A stretch of DNA of 64,000 nt from Chrysophaeum taylorii (lineage: Eukaryota > Sar > Pelagophyceae > Pelagomonadales > Pelagomonadaceae). The translations under genes were made by a program, and so were the position numbers. The number at the start of each line of letters is the position of its first letter. Position 1 is the stretch's first letter. The stretch is from NCBI GenBank assembly GCA_029834535.1, contig JAQMWT010000212.1, forward strand, positions 21,383 to 85,382, read 5' to 3'. Positions 20,647-31,294 of the stretch are shown here, piece after piece. The notes beneath the pieces are model-generated. The model worked only from the letters and a program-made list of their open reading frames with translations. It did not search any database and had not been told where the DNA came from.

Positions 20647-21461
20647 GTTCGCGTGGTATGCATACACCCACGTATGTTCACGTCCAAATGCTAGAGTATT
20701 TGCTTCGCTACCTCAAGAAGCCGGAAAACCGCTCACTTCGCCTCTGGTTCCATCCTAAAGGTAATGCCATTGAAGCTCACCTTCGCACTGTTTCCGCTAA
20801 TCGAATTGATCTATCCACTGTGGTCGACTACCAACCGCAGGATGTATCTACTGGACAGTTTGATCCCTTAGTTGCCATGGTTGACGCTGACAACGCCCCT
20901 TCCTTAGCACAGGAAGATAGGAAATCTACCACCGGGTTTGTCTTCTATCTTTTCAACTGCCTTATTGGTTGGAAAAGCAAACTTCAACCGATTGTCTCCT
21001 GCTCAACTCACGAAGCTGAGTTGATTGCCCTCAGTATTTGTGCTGATGAAGCTGTTTGGCTACGCAAGCTGCTGTTGGAACTCTCCTTTGTCGTCAACCC
21101 CACCTTCTACGTCAACAATACTATTGGTGAGAACACCGCTGATCCTGTCGACTTCGATGACAATGACAACCCAATAGCTGAAGATGTGCGCTTCATCAGA
21201 AGCCTACCTCACTTGTCTGACAATGCTGCCGCTGTTCGCACCTCTAATAACCCAGATGGGCCCTCTCGATCCAAGGCACTGTCGACTAGATGGTTTAAGA
21301 TTCGTAAGTACATATCGCTTCATAAAATACGAGTCCATCATGTTCCCGGCAAGCTGAACGTGGCGGATGGTTTTACAAAGCCACTTGCTGCTGAGTTCAC
21401 CACCTTTCGCTCTCTACTCGGTATGCATCATGCCTCTGACGACAGTCCTTTACAGGATTGA
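20637..21461 (+). pseudogene. copia RT C-terminus and RNase H (element C, distal part)
   Basis: After the SINE the text resumes with RGMHTPTYVHVQMLEYLLRYLKKPENRSLRLWF. RNase H follows: AMVDADNAPSLAQEDRKSTTGF (Asp), SCSTHEAELIALSICADEAVW (Glu), SLPHLSDNAAAVRTSNNP (Asp), and the tail RWFKIRKYISLHKIRVHHVPG, NVADGFTKPL. The frame ends at TGA 21459-21461. The same frame stays open beyond it and contains another S-L-N-Y motif (21479-21500), so the stop may be a mutation inside a longer polyprotein. Confidence 0.85.
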
Positions 21462-22554
21462 AGATGCCTAACCCTAGTGACCGCAACGTCGTTAAACTAC
21501 CAAACTAGCCCTGGCCCTACCTTCTTTTACCACAATATTATTTGGATCCGTCAAGTTTGGTCAAAAAGTTTGGTGAATTTCTTTCATGTTTGCTCGATTT
21601 TGATGTATGATTAAGGAAAAACTCACATGTGTGGTCACTTTCCATAGAAGTTATCGTCCGCCATTCTTCGGCAAGAGGCAGACGCCAAAAGACAAAGGTA
21701 AATGGTCGGGGTGACACGGATCACCCCATTCTGGATCCCAAAATCCGAGAGGGAGAGCGTCTTTGCGAATCGATTCAGGGTCGAGAGCGCGCATCAGAGG
21801 TTCTAAGGAGGGTGCCTCTTGATAGTGTTGTGGAGGTTGTCGTTGGCGGTCTTGTCGAGGCAACCACACGGCTATGTCGAAGTGCCCCCCGGGCGTTAAT
21901 GAACCATGGATTTGAAGTCGACGCGGGAGCTTTGAAATAAACAAGTCATCTGTGAGCCTTGTTGAACGAGCGGAGAACATGGCGCACTGGGTCCTTTTCT
22001 TGGAGCGAGGCTTTCCGGCCGGTGGAGCACGCGTAGGCCGTCCTGATTGATTGGATTTCTGCACGAAGCCTGTTGTTTCCGTGTCGAGTGCGTTGGGTGT
22101 ACATGCCCGATAGGACCGTGGGGTCACACGAACTCGCTGCTACAAACATTCTTGGACACTCCCATAAAAACACACATCATTGAACTCGGCTTCAAATATC
22201 GCACCGAATCGTTCTCGAAAGGTAAGAAGTACCCCATACTCAGCTCGGCAAGGATTCCCTTGTCTTCGTCGTTCGCATCATATCGCTCCGTATCGTCCCC
22301 GTTGTCGTACGTGACGGCGAACTTGTTTCTGGCGTAGGTGACTGTTCCAGGAACGTAGTGTTTAGGCTGCGCAGCGGGATATGGGACATCCGAAGCCATC
22401 ACCCGGACTGATTTGACACTCCTTCCGCGCGCCGTAAGCATATTGAGGGTGGTGGTGAGCTCGGCGCGCGCACGGTCCCACGCTTCTTTGTCTGTTGGCC
22501 ACCAGGGAGGAAACGAGCTTGTAGACGACTCTTTCTGCTGCTTGTTTGGGGGCT

Positions 22555-22740
22555 CGGTCGACGCGGGAGGCTCGGCTCGGTAGACGCGGGAGGCTCGGTA
22601 GACGCGGGAGGCTCGGTATACGCGGGAGACGCGGGAGGCTCGGTATACGCGGGAGACGCGGGAGGCTCGGTAGGCTCGGTAGACGCGGGAGGCTCGGTAG
22701 ACGCGGGAGGCTCGGTAGGCTCGGGAGGCTCGGTTGCTTT
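22555..22740 (-). repeat. coding minisatellite in the MULE C-terminus
   Basis: Tandem copies of a GC-rich 9- to 15-bp unit encode a run of EPPAST/EPPASPAYT repeats on the minus strand. Arg/Gly-rich ORFs on the plus strand across this stretch are shadows. Confidence 0.8.
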
Positions 22741-24806
22741 GCGGCCTCCTTTCCTCCGCTTTTTACTGGCGACCCGGGCTGCAGTTCCTTCTGGGTCCAA
22801 CCCGGCGAACGTCTTGGCCATTTCTTTTCGTGCTCGCTTCCGGTCCTTCTTTGACCCCGACCCCGTATTCTTCCGCAGCGAGGATTCTTGGCGTTGGTCG
22901 GTCTTTGGCCTGCCTGTCCGTCGGGGCCCGATCGCGGATGGCAGCCAAGGCTCAAACTCCTCACCAGCTTCTTTCCATTCGGCTTCAATTTCTCCTTGCG
23001 CCGATTCAATTTCCGTTGCGTTGAGAATCGGAAACACCCCCCCGACCAGATATTGATTTTCCCAACACTGCGTCGTGGTCCAAAGTGGATAGAGATCCTC
23101 AGCATGCTCACCGCGAGCTATCTGAGCTCCAATCATGCAAACGCACGGCAAGCGAGAGAACGCGTAGTTGCCACAGCTACAGGAAAGTACGTCGAGTTGC
23201 TCCGAATCTTCAAAATTCACGTATCCCTTCTGCCCGATAACAACGACGGACGTAAGTTGCTGATTGTTGTCACCTTTGACATACACCAAGAACGTCCCCT
23301 TATTGGCCCCAGCGCCGCCGCCGTAAGGCTGAACTCTTGTTATCCGGGTCTTGCTTTTGGGCATCATTATTGTAGTTGGGCCTACGGTTCACGCTTAGAT
23401 ATCACATAGAACAACCCGACAAGTGTGAACATAACAACGGGAGTTTGATCTGAAAAGACAAAGGCCCGTAGGCCCGTAAGTATTTGAGATGGTTGAGACC
23501 CTTGAGATTATTGGCCGAAAACACGCCATTCTGATCGAAGACAAGACGAAACTAATGACGCAACAATTTGCATCCGAACACGAGGAACACTCACGTGAGC
23601 CTCTCGCCAGTTTTTGCGCACCGGATGGCCGCTGCGCTCGTATCCGCGTAGGTCGTTGCCTGCTCAGCGAACAAGGTCTGGAGGGACTTGGGTCCGTTGC
23701 ATAACCTCGCGTTGATGTGCTTCTTGTTGAAAGCCTCCGCCGGGTTGTTCGTACTCGTGCCAAAGAGTGCCCTGGGCCCGTCTAACACTGTGACGGTGTC
23801 TGCTTCCTGATCGTTCAGATGCTTTCGCGCATATTCGCGCCGACTGGCAACCTGTAGTGCCAGAAACCTCAATGCCACGAGGAGATTATGACTCACCCAA
23901 CGCTGGGCCTTGGGAGAAAGTTCGGCATGAAAAGCGTCGCTGGCCGCCTTCGTAGGCGCCTCAACAAAGCGACGAAAGATAGCGGCGTCCCCGGATTCCG
24001 CGATCTTTGCGATGTTCTCGCTGCCGTGGTTCACTGTGAATAGGACGTATTCACGAAGAGTAAACAGTTCATCAAAGACTTACTGCACGAGAAGGCGTCG
24101 GCCTCGGGCGTATGCTGCGCAGGAATCGGAATTAGACGAGGAATCAAATGGTGCTAGCGAGGTCACTCACGGTGACGTGCGCTATGAGGCCTCCCTTTTG
24201 GAAGTCCTGTACTATGACGAATCCCTGACAGTTTCTGTGCGGGATGTTCTCGACGGTCAGTTTAATGACCTTGCCGATCGATTCCGCAGACTCGGTCATG
24301 TTCCACCGCGAAGTGGATATCATCACAAGGTGGTTGTTGGCATCACGGCCGGTCACAGAAATCATCACCTGGTTGTCGAGGCAGTGAGCGCCGTCAATAA
24401 ACGCCTGCCGGCGCAGGAGGCCCGCATTCATCATGCGTATGGCGGGTTTCAACACGACGACATAACCTAAGAAGAACTTCCTATCAGCCAAGGCAGGTGA
24501 CTGCAGCGTTTCAGGGATCTTGTAGTCGTTGAGGTCTAAGCTCTTGTACCGGCTCCTGTCGGAGCCATGCCTGAACTCTTGTTCCGACTTGTGCTCAGAC
24601 TTGAGCCTCTTCATGAATACCTTCAGGAGATCTCCTTGTTTCGCGCCATACAACTTAACCGCATGACCGTGGGCTCGCAACGCGCGCTGGCAAGTGTGCA
24701 ACTCCGCCTAAGAGAATGACAAGTGTGACTTTGATGCACACACGTGAATGTCGATGTGGCGAAGTATACTAACACACTAAGCTACGATTTTCGAGTGTGG
24801 TCACGA

Positions 24807-24996
24807 AACCAAAAGAGTTTGATCAGAAAGCTACAAGTTTAATCACAAAGTTTGATCACACGGACATAAGTTTGATCATAAAGTTACAAGTTTGGTCACC
24901 AAGTCAAAAGTTTGGTCATAAAGTCACACGTTTGGTCATACAGTCACAAGTTTTGTCACAAAGTTTGGTCAGAACATTACAAGTTTGATCACACAC
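24807..24996 (+). repeat. degenerate AAGTTTGGTCA array inside the MULE
   Basis: About ten copies of a loose ~17-bp unit (cACAAGTTTGATCAcaaag) lie between the zinc-module and catalytic parts of the transposase. The core AAGTTTGGTCA also occurs at both transposon ends (21553, 25900-25925). Confidence 0.75.
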
Positions 24997-25962
24997 ATGC
25001 ACCTCGCAGGACAACAGCCACAAACAAGACCTGCGCAAGACACCGCTGATACCGCGTTTCTCTCCTCGTTTCCAAAGAGCGCTAGGATGGACTTGAGCTA
25101 GATGTTCTCGACGGATGAGAGTGTATGCTCACGGTTCGTCATTTCATTGAGCCTTTCCTTGATGACGTTGTTGTGGACATCTACCAGACGCCTTTCCGAG
25201 TAGTGCCTCCTGACTTGCTCTCCATAGAGCCCTTCTTGATGATGGTCGTCACGGCCTCTAAGAAGTGCTCTGCGCGGTAGTTCGACTTGGGCTGGGTTTT
25301 CGTCGGTGTAATAACTCCTGTGTGAGGTTCATCATGCGTGACGACGAAGTCTATAAGCCCATCACGACGAGCAGCGCGCTTAAAGAAGCCGCAGCCCTCT
25401 ACTTTACACTTGAACGACAACGCCGTCGCGGTATTGATCATGTTATGCACGCTGTTGCTTGCCCCCCGTGTCGACCATCTTCTGCTGCAACTCGGCCTCT
25501 TCCCGAACGCACATACTAAATTCGGATTTCGTCGGGTAGCGTGAAAGCAGCGAAACGTGGTGCTTGAACATTCTGAGCTGCGACAGCGTACGCGGCGATC
25601 TGTCACAGTCGTTAACCTTCGTCAGGCCACGCTTGCCGTTCTTGGTGTCGTCGTCGCCCGACGTCAGCGTGATACCAGCACGGTCCCGCTCGACCTGAGC
25701 GAAGCCCTCGTCGATATCGACCTCCTCGTCATCCGTGTCGAAGTCGAAGGACGCTCCGGAGTCACGACGCGACATGCAGAACCTCCAAATGCTTGATCAC
25801 AGTGGGCCTTGTTTTGTCAGCGAGCCCTATCCTTGCTTTCCTCAAGCATAAGTTTAGTCAGCCAAGATACGGATTGACTAAACTTAAGTGACCAAACTTG
25901 TTGGGGATTTATGGTGACCAAACATACATGTTGGTTGGAAACTTGACTTTTCCCTATTATTT

Positions 25963-25999
25963 ATTTTTTTTTTTTGTACGTGTCGTGTGAGTGTCGCTC
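25963..25999 (+). repeat. T-rich run downstream of the MULE insertion
   Basis: A run of 12 T (25964-25975) lies between the RNase H frame and the 3' ORF of element C. A change in its length would alter whether the two are in frame. Confidence 0.7.
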
Positions 26000-27982
26000 A
26001 TGTCTTTTTCTTGGCACTCCCGTGGCCGTGGCCGTGGCATCTCTCCAGTCGTTCGAAGGACAATCCCACGCTCGCTTTCCACGCCTGAGCCTTCTCCCAA
26101 GTTGTCGCAAAAGCGACAACCCATGACCACTGTTGCTCCTGCTACCTCCCAGGCTGCTGCCGTCTCACAGACACCAGCTGAACATATCTTACATCAACCC
26201 CTAACACTCCAGGATGGCCTCAACATGGATTTTCCCCTGTTTGAACGAGGAATCTCTATCTCTGAGAACTTCCGTAGCCCTGCCACTCCCCTTCTCTCTT
26301 CTTTTATGCGAGCGGAAATCTCTACGGTACTCAACTCGATCTATCAGTCTACTGACTTTTTACTGTTTGTGGAACTAACAACAGTCATATCCATGCGCCT
26401 ACCCATTACTACATTTTGGGAAGCTGCTCCTGCTTTTGCTTCTATTGGCTGCTACAGAGGCCCCGAACGCGAACGTTTCATTCTGTCATCCTCCTGTACG
26501 CAATGCCTCAAAAATTTGGGACAACCGTCCTTCCTTGCCTCTACCACATATAATTCGAAGTGACAAGCACCTCGTGAACTCCCCACTGAAGTGCTGAGTC
26601 ACCTCAACACGGACGACCATAAGAAGAATGGTCACATCCCCATCTCGACTATCACTATGAATATTTGCTGCGCTTGTCACAACACCGATCAGGTGCCTAT
26701 GCAACGTATCGTATGTGCCCGCAATGCTACTTCCTTCCAATCCTCCTGTGATGGGTGCTCAGCTGGTCATATACGCGCAACCATCATACGCGCCTATCAT
26801 TGGCCAAGGGAGCTACATACACTTTTGACTAGCACTCTAACGCAACATCCGTAACTTGCTCATTTAGTCCTATCGGTACCCGATGCAGCCACAGACTCCA
26901 CCACTCAACTGCCATTCGCACTGGATCTTCGGCTTATTACTCCGATGCACCTTGAGCATCTTAACTTTCTTGTAACTCTTGTTCGAACACAGGCTCGTAA
27001 AGCCCAGGCTATGTTCAAGCCCTCCAAATACCACCGTGTGATTAATACTGTTGCCCAATCGTGGGCACAACATCTTGACGACTACGTATCATCCTCAGAT
27101 GATACAAAGCCGCCATCACTCCTGGATGTGATCTTCGGCCACATTTATACTCCGGCAGAATATCAAGACTTTCTGCACTTTCCAAACGCGAAATACCCCC
27201 TACTTGCACAACATGTGTTGACCGAAACGTCGTTAAACTACTCACTCTCCACATCAGAACCTACTCTGGAAATATCTTCGCCATCGACACACCCTGCTCC
27301 TTCTGCCTCGCCTGATGATGTCGATGCCTTGCGTCAACAAGTCGAGCAACTCCAGGAAACTCTTCGCCTACATACTCGCAAGGTCAACACCCTCAGCGCT
27401 GAGAATCTATCTCTGCGCACAGATCTGCAGGCTGCCATTGCTTCAATTACCTCCCTGGAGAACCGGCTCTTTCCTCCTACAGCCAATGCACACGTGTTGC
27501 TCCTAACTCTGTACAAGATCACAGAGGTGCTGTATCGCTTAACTCTTACAGCTCATGACCAATATGCCGCCAACCATTCCTCCCCGGACGATCACCTCCA
27601 TCATGTGCGTGATAAGTTGCTCTCGTGTATTCAAAGCATTCCCTTCACATGTGAATCAGAAGACCCTTCTATCTTCTCGGATCCGTTCGATGAGTCCAAC
27701 TTCTTGGAAAACCATCTGGACACCCTACAACTTGACTCGCTAGTGCCATCCATACTGAATGCTTTACTTGCACTCACGTTTCGTATGGTACCACACCATT
27801 CTGCTATTGGTGTTCACCACCTGACAGCAGAAGCTGACGAAGACGATACCGATACTCTCGAACCAGTAACGATGCCCACCACCTCAGATAGCCTTAACAC
27901 ACTGTCTGTCGTACCTGTGTTTCGTAATGCTCTGTTCGAAAGCGTCAAGTCGACTCTCAGCACCACCAAGTCCAAGTCCTAA
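26000..27982 (+). pseudogene. additional 3' ORF of element C (Cys-rich cluster plus coiled coil, unknown function)
   Basis: One reading frame runs from ATG 26000 to 27982 (about 660 codons) with only two breaks, TGA at 26561 and TAA at 26852. It lies between RNase H and the purine tract, where some LTR elements carry an envelope or accessory gene. The N-terminus is basic and Ser/Pro-rich (SWHSRGRGRG). In the middle is NICCACHNTDQ...VCARNATSFQSSCDGCSAGH, a possible zinc-binding cluster. An S-L-N-Y motif sits at 27220. A Leu-rich coiled coil follows (VDALRQQVEQLQETLRLHTR...LSAENLSLRTDL). No signal peptide or membrane segment is apparent, so it is not a typical envelope. I do not recognise its family. 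Confidence 0.65.
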
Positions 27983-28119
27983 GCCTTAAGACACCCTGCT
28001 ATACTCTTGTTGCTTTTTATGTGACCTCTGCGACCATCAAGGCTGTATGCTCCTTTCTTTCCTTCTTTTTTTATCATCATCTTTCTCAAGAGATGCTCTA
28101 TAGTCGCACCTTGCGCTTA

Positions 28120-28135
28120 AGACATCTCGAGGGGG
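28120..28135 (+). promoter_or_regulatory. polypurine tract of element C
   Basis: CTCGAGGGGG directly precedes the TGCAGAG start of the 3' LTR, the place where plus-strand DNA synthesis is primed. The same upstream text is present next to the minus-strand LTR copy at 61189. Confidence 0.7.
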
Positions 28136-28450
28136 TGCAGAGAAATCTGCTGCCTCTTACCCTTATCCGTCCGTTGAGAGCGTGATCTCTTCCTTACCCT
28201 TCTTCTTCCTTTCTACACAATCAAATAGTCCTCTGATTTGTGCCTACGCTCATCATCATGGTCTAGCGCGTCCCGAGGTATGTAGCACTGTACACTTTAC
28301 CTTTCTCGTGTAGTTCTAGATGCCGCCTGTCGTGTTCTGAGTATATAGGGAACATACCTTTTCATTCCCCGAATTAAATACTTCCAGACGTTCATGATGA
28401 GACGGGATGGTTTCCCAGGTGACTTACCACTGCCTGCAAAGTGCTCTGCA
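28136..28450 (+). repeat. 3' LTR of element C, followed by target duplication GAGAC
   Basis: 315 bp, TGCAGAG...CTCTGCA, matching 11505-11819 with about 14 substitutions and no length change. GAGAC follows at 28451-28455. Confidence 0.95.
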
Positions 28451-28455
28451 GAGAC

Positions 28456-29240
28456 ACGTATTCCTCGAGGAAGTCGATCCATACGGGGCGATCGAGTGCC
28501 GATCGGATTAGTGCATGAGGAATGTCCGCGTGCGCGACCGGGACCTTGTGCTTCACAGCGATGGCGAGCAGTAGCCGGTTGGTAGCGAGCATTGCGGTTG
28601 GTGAGGATGTGGCATAAAAGTCAATGCCTGCACGTGCCAAGAAACCTCGGGCGACTAGACGAGCTTCGTAGCGGTCTGGAGTGCCGTCAGCAAAATACTT
28701 GATCTTCAGTACGAGTTTCGTCGAGATGACGAACGGTCTGGTGGTAAAGGATCAAGCTTGAAGACACCATTGGAGCACAATCCTTCAATTTCCTTGCGAA
28801 TCGAGGCTGTGCTTTAACTTGTCTTCTTCGCTGAGTCCTTTGAGTTCGACAATCTTTTCAGGCTCATAGACAATATCTTCAGCGGTCACAAGTTGTATTT
28901 CAGGCTCATAGACAATATTTTCAGCGGTCACAAGTTGTAAAACGACATGATCGATGTGCTGCAAATCATAGTCCATGACTTCTTGTATAATGTCTTGATT
29001 CGGACCACTTTGACTTAGGAAGAGGTGTCCGAGTTCGCCAGAATCATGCATGAAGGCATGCCTGTGACGAGAAGCTAGATGGTAGTGTTGATGTGCGGAG
29101 ATGTCCCACAAAAGAGAGGAACCCATACAACAGAATTCTTGATTCCATTCACGCGCATAGTACTCTGTCGGTGACATTTCGTCATGGCACATGTAGTTCT
29201 CGATAACAGAACTGTCGTTATCAAGGTGGTCAACCAACAC
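28456..29240 (-). pseudogene. copia RT, N-terminal part (E2, proximal part)
   Basis: Minus-strand text in order: VELKGLSEEDKLK, then KYFADGTPDRYEARLVARGFLARAGIDFYATSSPTAM, then VPVAHADIPHALIRSALDRPVWIDFLEEYV, with the first catalytic Asp in HADIP. It stops at the GAGAC target and resumes at 11499. Upstream (29240-28785) is an acidic linker with a 42-bp tandem duplication encoding QLVTAE(N/D)IVYEPE. Two frameshifts separate the linker from the RT text. Confidence 0.8.
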
Positions 29241-29249
29241 AGACGAGTG

Positions 29250-30950
29250 TTATGGCTTCCTGGGAAAGTCAACGTACAAGAGTTCCGCGTCGGTTTCTCT
29301 CTGCAAATCCAGTGCGGTGCCGCCCATGATACCATAGTCTTGTGTGGTACGTGCTAGGAGACATCCTTTCGGGACATCATTAGGCGGCTTAGCATCTCTT
29401 CGAATGTTGAGAGCAGAGGCGATGCTGGCGGCGTGGCCCTGGTGCAGAGCGCTGACACTGATGAGGAACATCAATGTGCTGGACATGTCGGCTGTGGCGT
29501 GAGCCGTGGATTGCTCCTGCTGGTATTTCCAGTTGCGACCATACTCTGAGGCGATAGTGCGTCTGGTGAAGAGTTTTCCATCGTCAACACGTTTCACGAT
29601 GTAGAGTTGATCCTTAGGGATGCGGAATCCACGTTCGTCATTGAGATCTGCTTTGAGCTTATCGCTCTGGTTACGATGCTCGAGAACTGGAGTAAGACCT
29701 GAATCAACGAGAACAACCTCTAGGCGATCTTTTCGTTTGGGCATCGGAATGCTACCATTCGGCGGAGGTGGCCGGTTGAGGAACGAAAAATCCTGTTCAG
29801 GTGTCGCGTCGCTGACGGGACTTGAATCAGTAGCGGGAGTTGGATCCTGTTCTTTGTGTTCGTCGTCATCGCTAGGTTTATCATCGTGCTCGTCTTCGTG
29901 AGTCTCGCCCTCATTTTTTGATTCCTGTCTAATTTCCGGCATTTGCTGTTCGCTTATAGCTGGTAGCGGGTCCTCTTGTATCCGTTCGATCTCCTTGTTT
30001 CGGTTGGCTGGCATGTCCGCGTCGACATGAAAGTCGTTTGAGGTGACGATTTTCCCATGTCGCCCTTGATGTACAAGCAGGATAGAGCTGTGAACATCAC
30101 GGATAAATCGGTCCGTTCCGGGGAGGTTCGGGGGATAGTTGTTACTATGAAAGTAAGAGGCAGAGACGCTGGAGGGTTCCAGTTTGTGACTTTGAGGGTA
30201 GACAAAAGTGACAGGTTCGCCAAAGGGGAGAAGCTTCAAGAGCGGTGCCGTGGGTGACATGATACGCCGGGGAACGGTGCATGGCATGTGCGTGCGCGAG
30301 GGCAGGCCATGAGAGCGCGGGTTGTCGGCTTGGATCTTATGCAGGAGAGCAAATGGGTGATAATACTCAGCGGCAATAGACTTTCCTTCGATGCGTACAC
30401 TGCGAAGGTCGAGGAGACGAACCACGGTGCCTCGGGTGTTTTCTTTGATAATGTTTTCAGCAAAGTTCCGCTGGTGGAGGTGGCGACCAAGGATTTGGAA
30501 TTGGAGACCAAGCTGCACCTTGAGAGGGTGGAAGGCTTCAGAGCGAAAAGTCGAGAATGCGTCAGAGGATATAATCTTGACATGGACATCGAATTCGACT
30601 TTGATCACGTTGACCACATAGAGGATGCCGGCCAGAACATCTTGTGCGTCTAATTTCCGTAGGAAATAAACCCATTTGTGTGCTGAGATGGTACACACGA
30701 AGTGCATGATATAGCGAAATCCGCCGTAGCACTTGCGGATGCTCGGGTATGACACATCCATGTGGAGGTGTTGGCCAGGAGCATAGGCCAGTTCATCCTG
30801 TGACCAGGAAGTGTTTTTGTGACTGAAGCTTACATGCGATTGGCACCGCTTGCATTCACTGCAGTCTAGTAGATACCGATCATCACCCGGGCGGAGGTTC
30901 GTTACATAGCGGCAATCGTTCGGCGAAGAATCTCTGGTTGCTGGTGGTGT
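29250..30950 (-). CDS. copia integrase (E2)
   Basis: The open ORF is 30761-29250, but the same frame extends upstream to about 30910. There it encodes the zinc Cys pair DCSECKRCQSH before HLHMDVSYPSI, which holds the first catalytic Asp. The second Asp is in IISSDAFSTFRSE and the Glu in HQRNFAENIIKE, so the D,D-35-E triad is intact. The C-terminal 250 residues are acidic and Pro-rich (EDEHDDKPSDDDEHKEQ). They include NRPPPPNGSIPMPKRK and HRNQSDKLKADLNDERGFR, which are shared with E1. The product inserts the cDNA into the host genome. Confidence 0.85.
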   Translation of the reverse strand, partial: TPPATRDSSPNDCRYVTNLRPGDDRYLLDCSECKRCQSHVSFSHKNTSWSQDELAYAPGQHLHMDVSYPSIRKCYGGFRYIMHFVCTISAHKWVYFLRKLDAQDVLAGILYVVNVIKVEFDVHVKIISSDAFSTFRSEAFHPLKVQLGLQFQILGRHLHQRNFAENIIKENTRGTVVRLLDLRSVRIEGKSIAAEYYHPFALLHKIQADNPRSHGLPSRTHMPCTVPRRIMSPTAPLLKLLPFGEPVTFVYPQSHKLEPSSVSASYFHSNNYPPNLPGTDRFIRDVHSSILLVHQGRHGKIVTSNDFHVDADMPANRNKEIERIQEDPLPAISEQQMPEIRQESKNEGETHEDEHDDKPSDDDEHKEQDPTPATDSSPVSDATPEQDFSFLNRPPPPNGSIPMPKRKDRLEVVLVDSGLTPVLEHRNQSDKLKADLNDERGFRIPKDQLYIVKRVDDGKLFTRRTIASEYGRNWKYQQEQSTAHATADMSSTLMFLISVSALHQGHAASIASALNIRRDAKPPNDVPKGCLLARTTQDYGIMGGTALDLQRETDAELLYVDFPRKP

Positions 30951-31294
30951 ATGCGGTGCCAGCGAGTGACCAAAAGCACTCTTTTGGCGTGCTGAGTGGT
31001 GCCGGGCTGGTGCAAGGGAGGCAGAGCGGCAGTCGAAGCGCTGGGGGGGCTGGGTCGCTTGTCGACTCGGATTTTAGCAACGGCTGCCTCGGCAAGAAGC
31101 GTCTCGAGGTTTGTCGATTTGCTTGGTTTGCGGATCGCATCATGGTGAGCATCTGCAACGGCATTGCAGAGGGAGGTGAGGTTCAGGTCTTCCTCTGCTA
31201 AGAGACGGCTGGAGATGGCTGAGGAGAATTCTGCAACCTGGTGGAGGTCTCCGGGGCTGGGGATGCCATATTGTAGCCCATTCGACGTGAAGGT
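30951..31294 (-). pseudogene. methyltransferase-integrase linker of E2 pol
   Basis: The matching stretch in E1 (45470-45880) reads WATIRNGIPSPGDINQVAEFF...VRVDKRPSPRR...LVTRWHRIHH and contains the integrase His pair. E2 carries a 1-bp insertion in a CAC run at about 31300 that ends the methyltransferase frame. A second shift follows, so this stretch is read only in pieces (for example KECFWSLAGTAYTTSNQRFF in a shadow frame). Confidence 0.6.

Larger units (their letters stand above)
22399..25775 (-). pseudogene. MULE transposase with zinc-binding N-terminus and SWIM finger
   Basis: Minus-strand order: acidic start MSRRDSGASFDFDTDDEE (25775), then FKCKVEGCGFFKRAARRDGL...THDEPHTG, a MuDR/FLYWCH-like DNA-binding zinc module. 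A gap of about 480 bp holds a repeat array. The catalytic part follows: DRKFFLGYVVVLKP, FIDGAHCLDNQVMISVTGRDANNHLVMI (first Asp), and FGTSTNNPAEAFNKKH, whose Glu is the third catalytic residue. The SWIM finger is LSCSCGNYAFSRLPCVCMIGA, with Cys where the canonical motif has His. The C-terminus is a Glu-Pro-Pro-Ala-Ser repeat. Pieces lie in four frames, so it is broken. Confidence 0.85.
21536..25962 (-). mobile_element. Mutator-like transposon (MULE) inserted in element C
   Basis: The element spans 21544-25954 (4411 bp). TATTATTT stands on both sides (21536-21543 and 25955-25962), an 8-bp target duplication, close to the 9 bp usual for MULEs. The ends share GTCAAGTTT in inverted orientation near each terminus (21550 and 25950), but the terminal repeats are short and imperfect. 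The transposase is on the minus strand. Element C sequence resumes at 25963. Confidence 0.85.
11505..28450 (+). mobile_element. Ty1/copia element C, full length with LTRs and TSD, hosting a SINE and a MULE
   Basis: Identical-length 315-bp LTRs (11505-11819 and 28136-28450) are flanked by GAGAC. I count about 14 substitutions between them, about 4%. Order: LTR, half-tRNA primer site, leader, gag, protease, DNMT-like, integrase, RT, RNase H, an extra 3' ORF, purine tract, LTR. Removing the MULE (4411 bp plus 8-bp duplication) and the SINE (365 bp plus 10-bp duplication) leaves about 12.2 kb. That is very large for a copia element. Several stops and frameshifts make it inactive. Confidence 0.93.

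Noticed and set aside
22546-23056. Arg/Gly repeat ORFs on the plus strand
   Set aside because: They are the complement of the MULE Glu-Pro-Pro repeat and its neighbouring coding sequence.
26000-27982. Retroviral-type envelope gene
   Set aside because: No signal peptide, membrane anchor or furin-type site; Cys cluster and coiled coil look intracellular.
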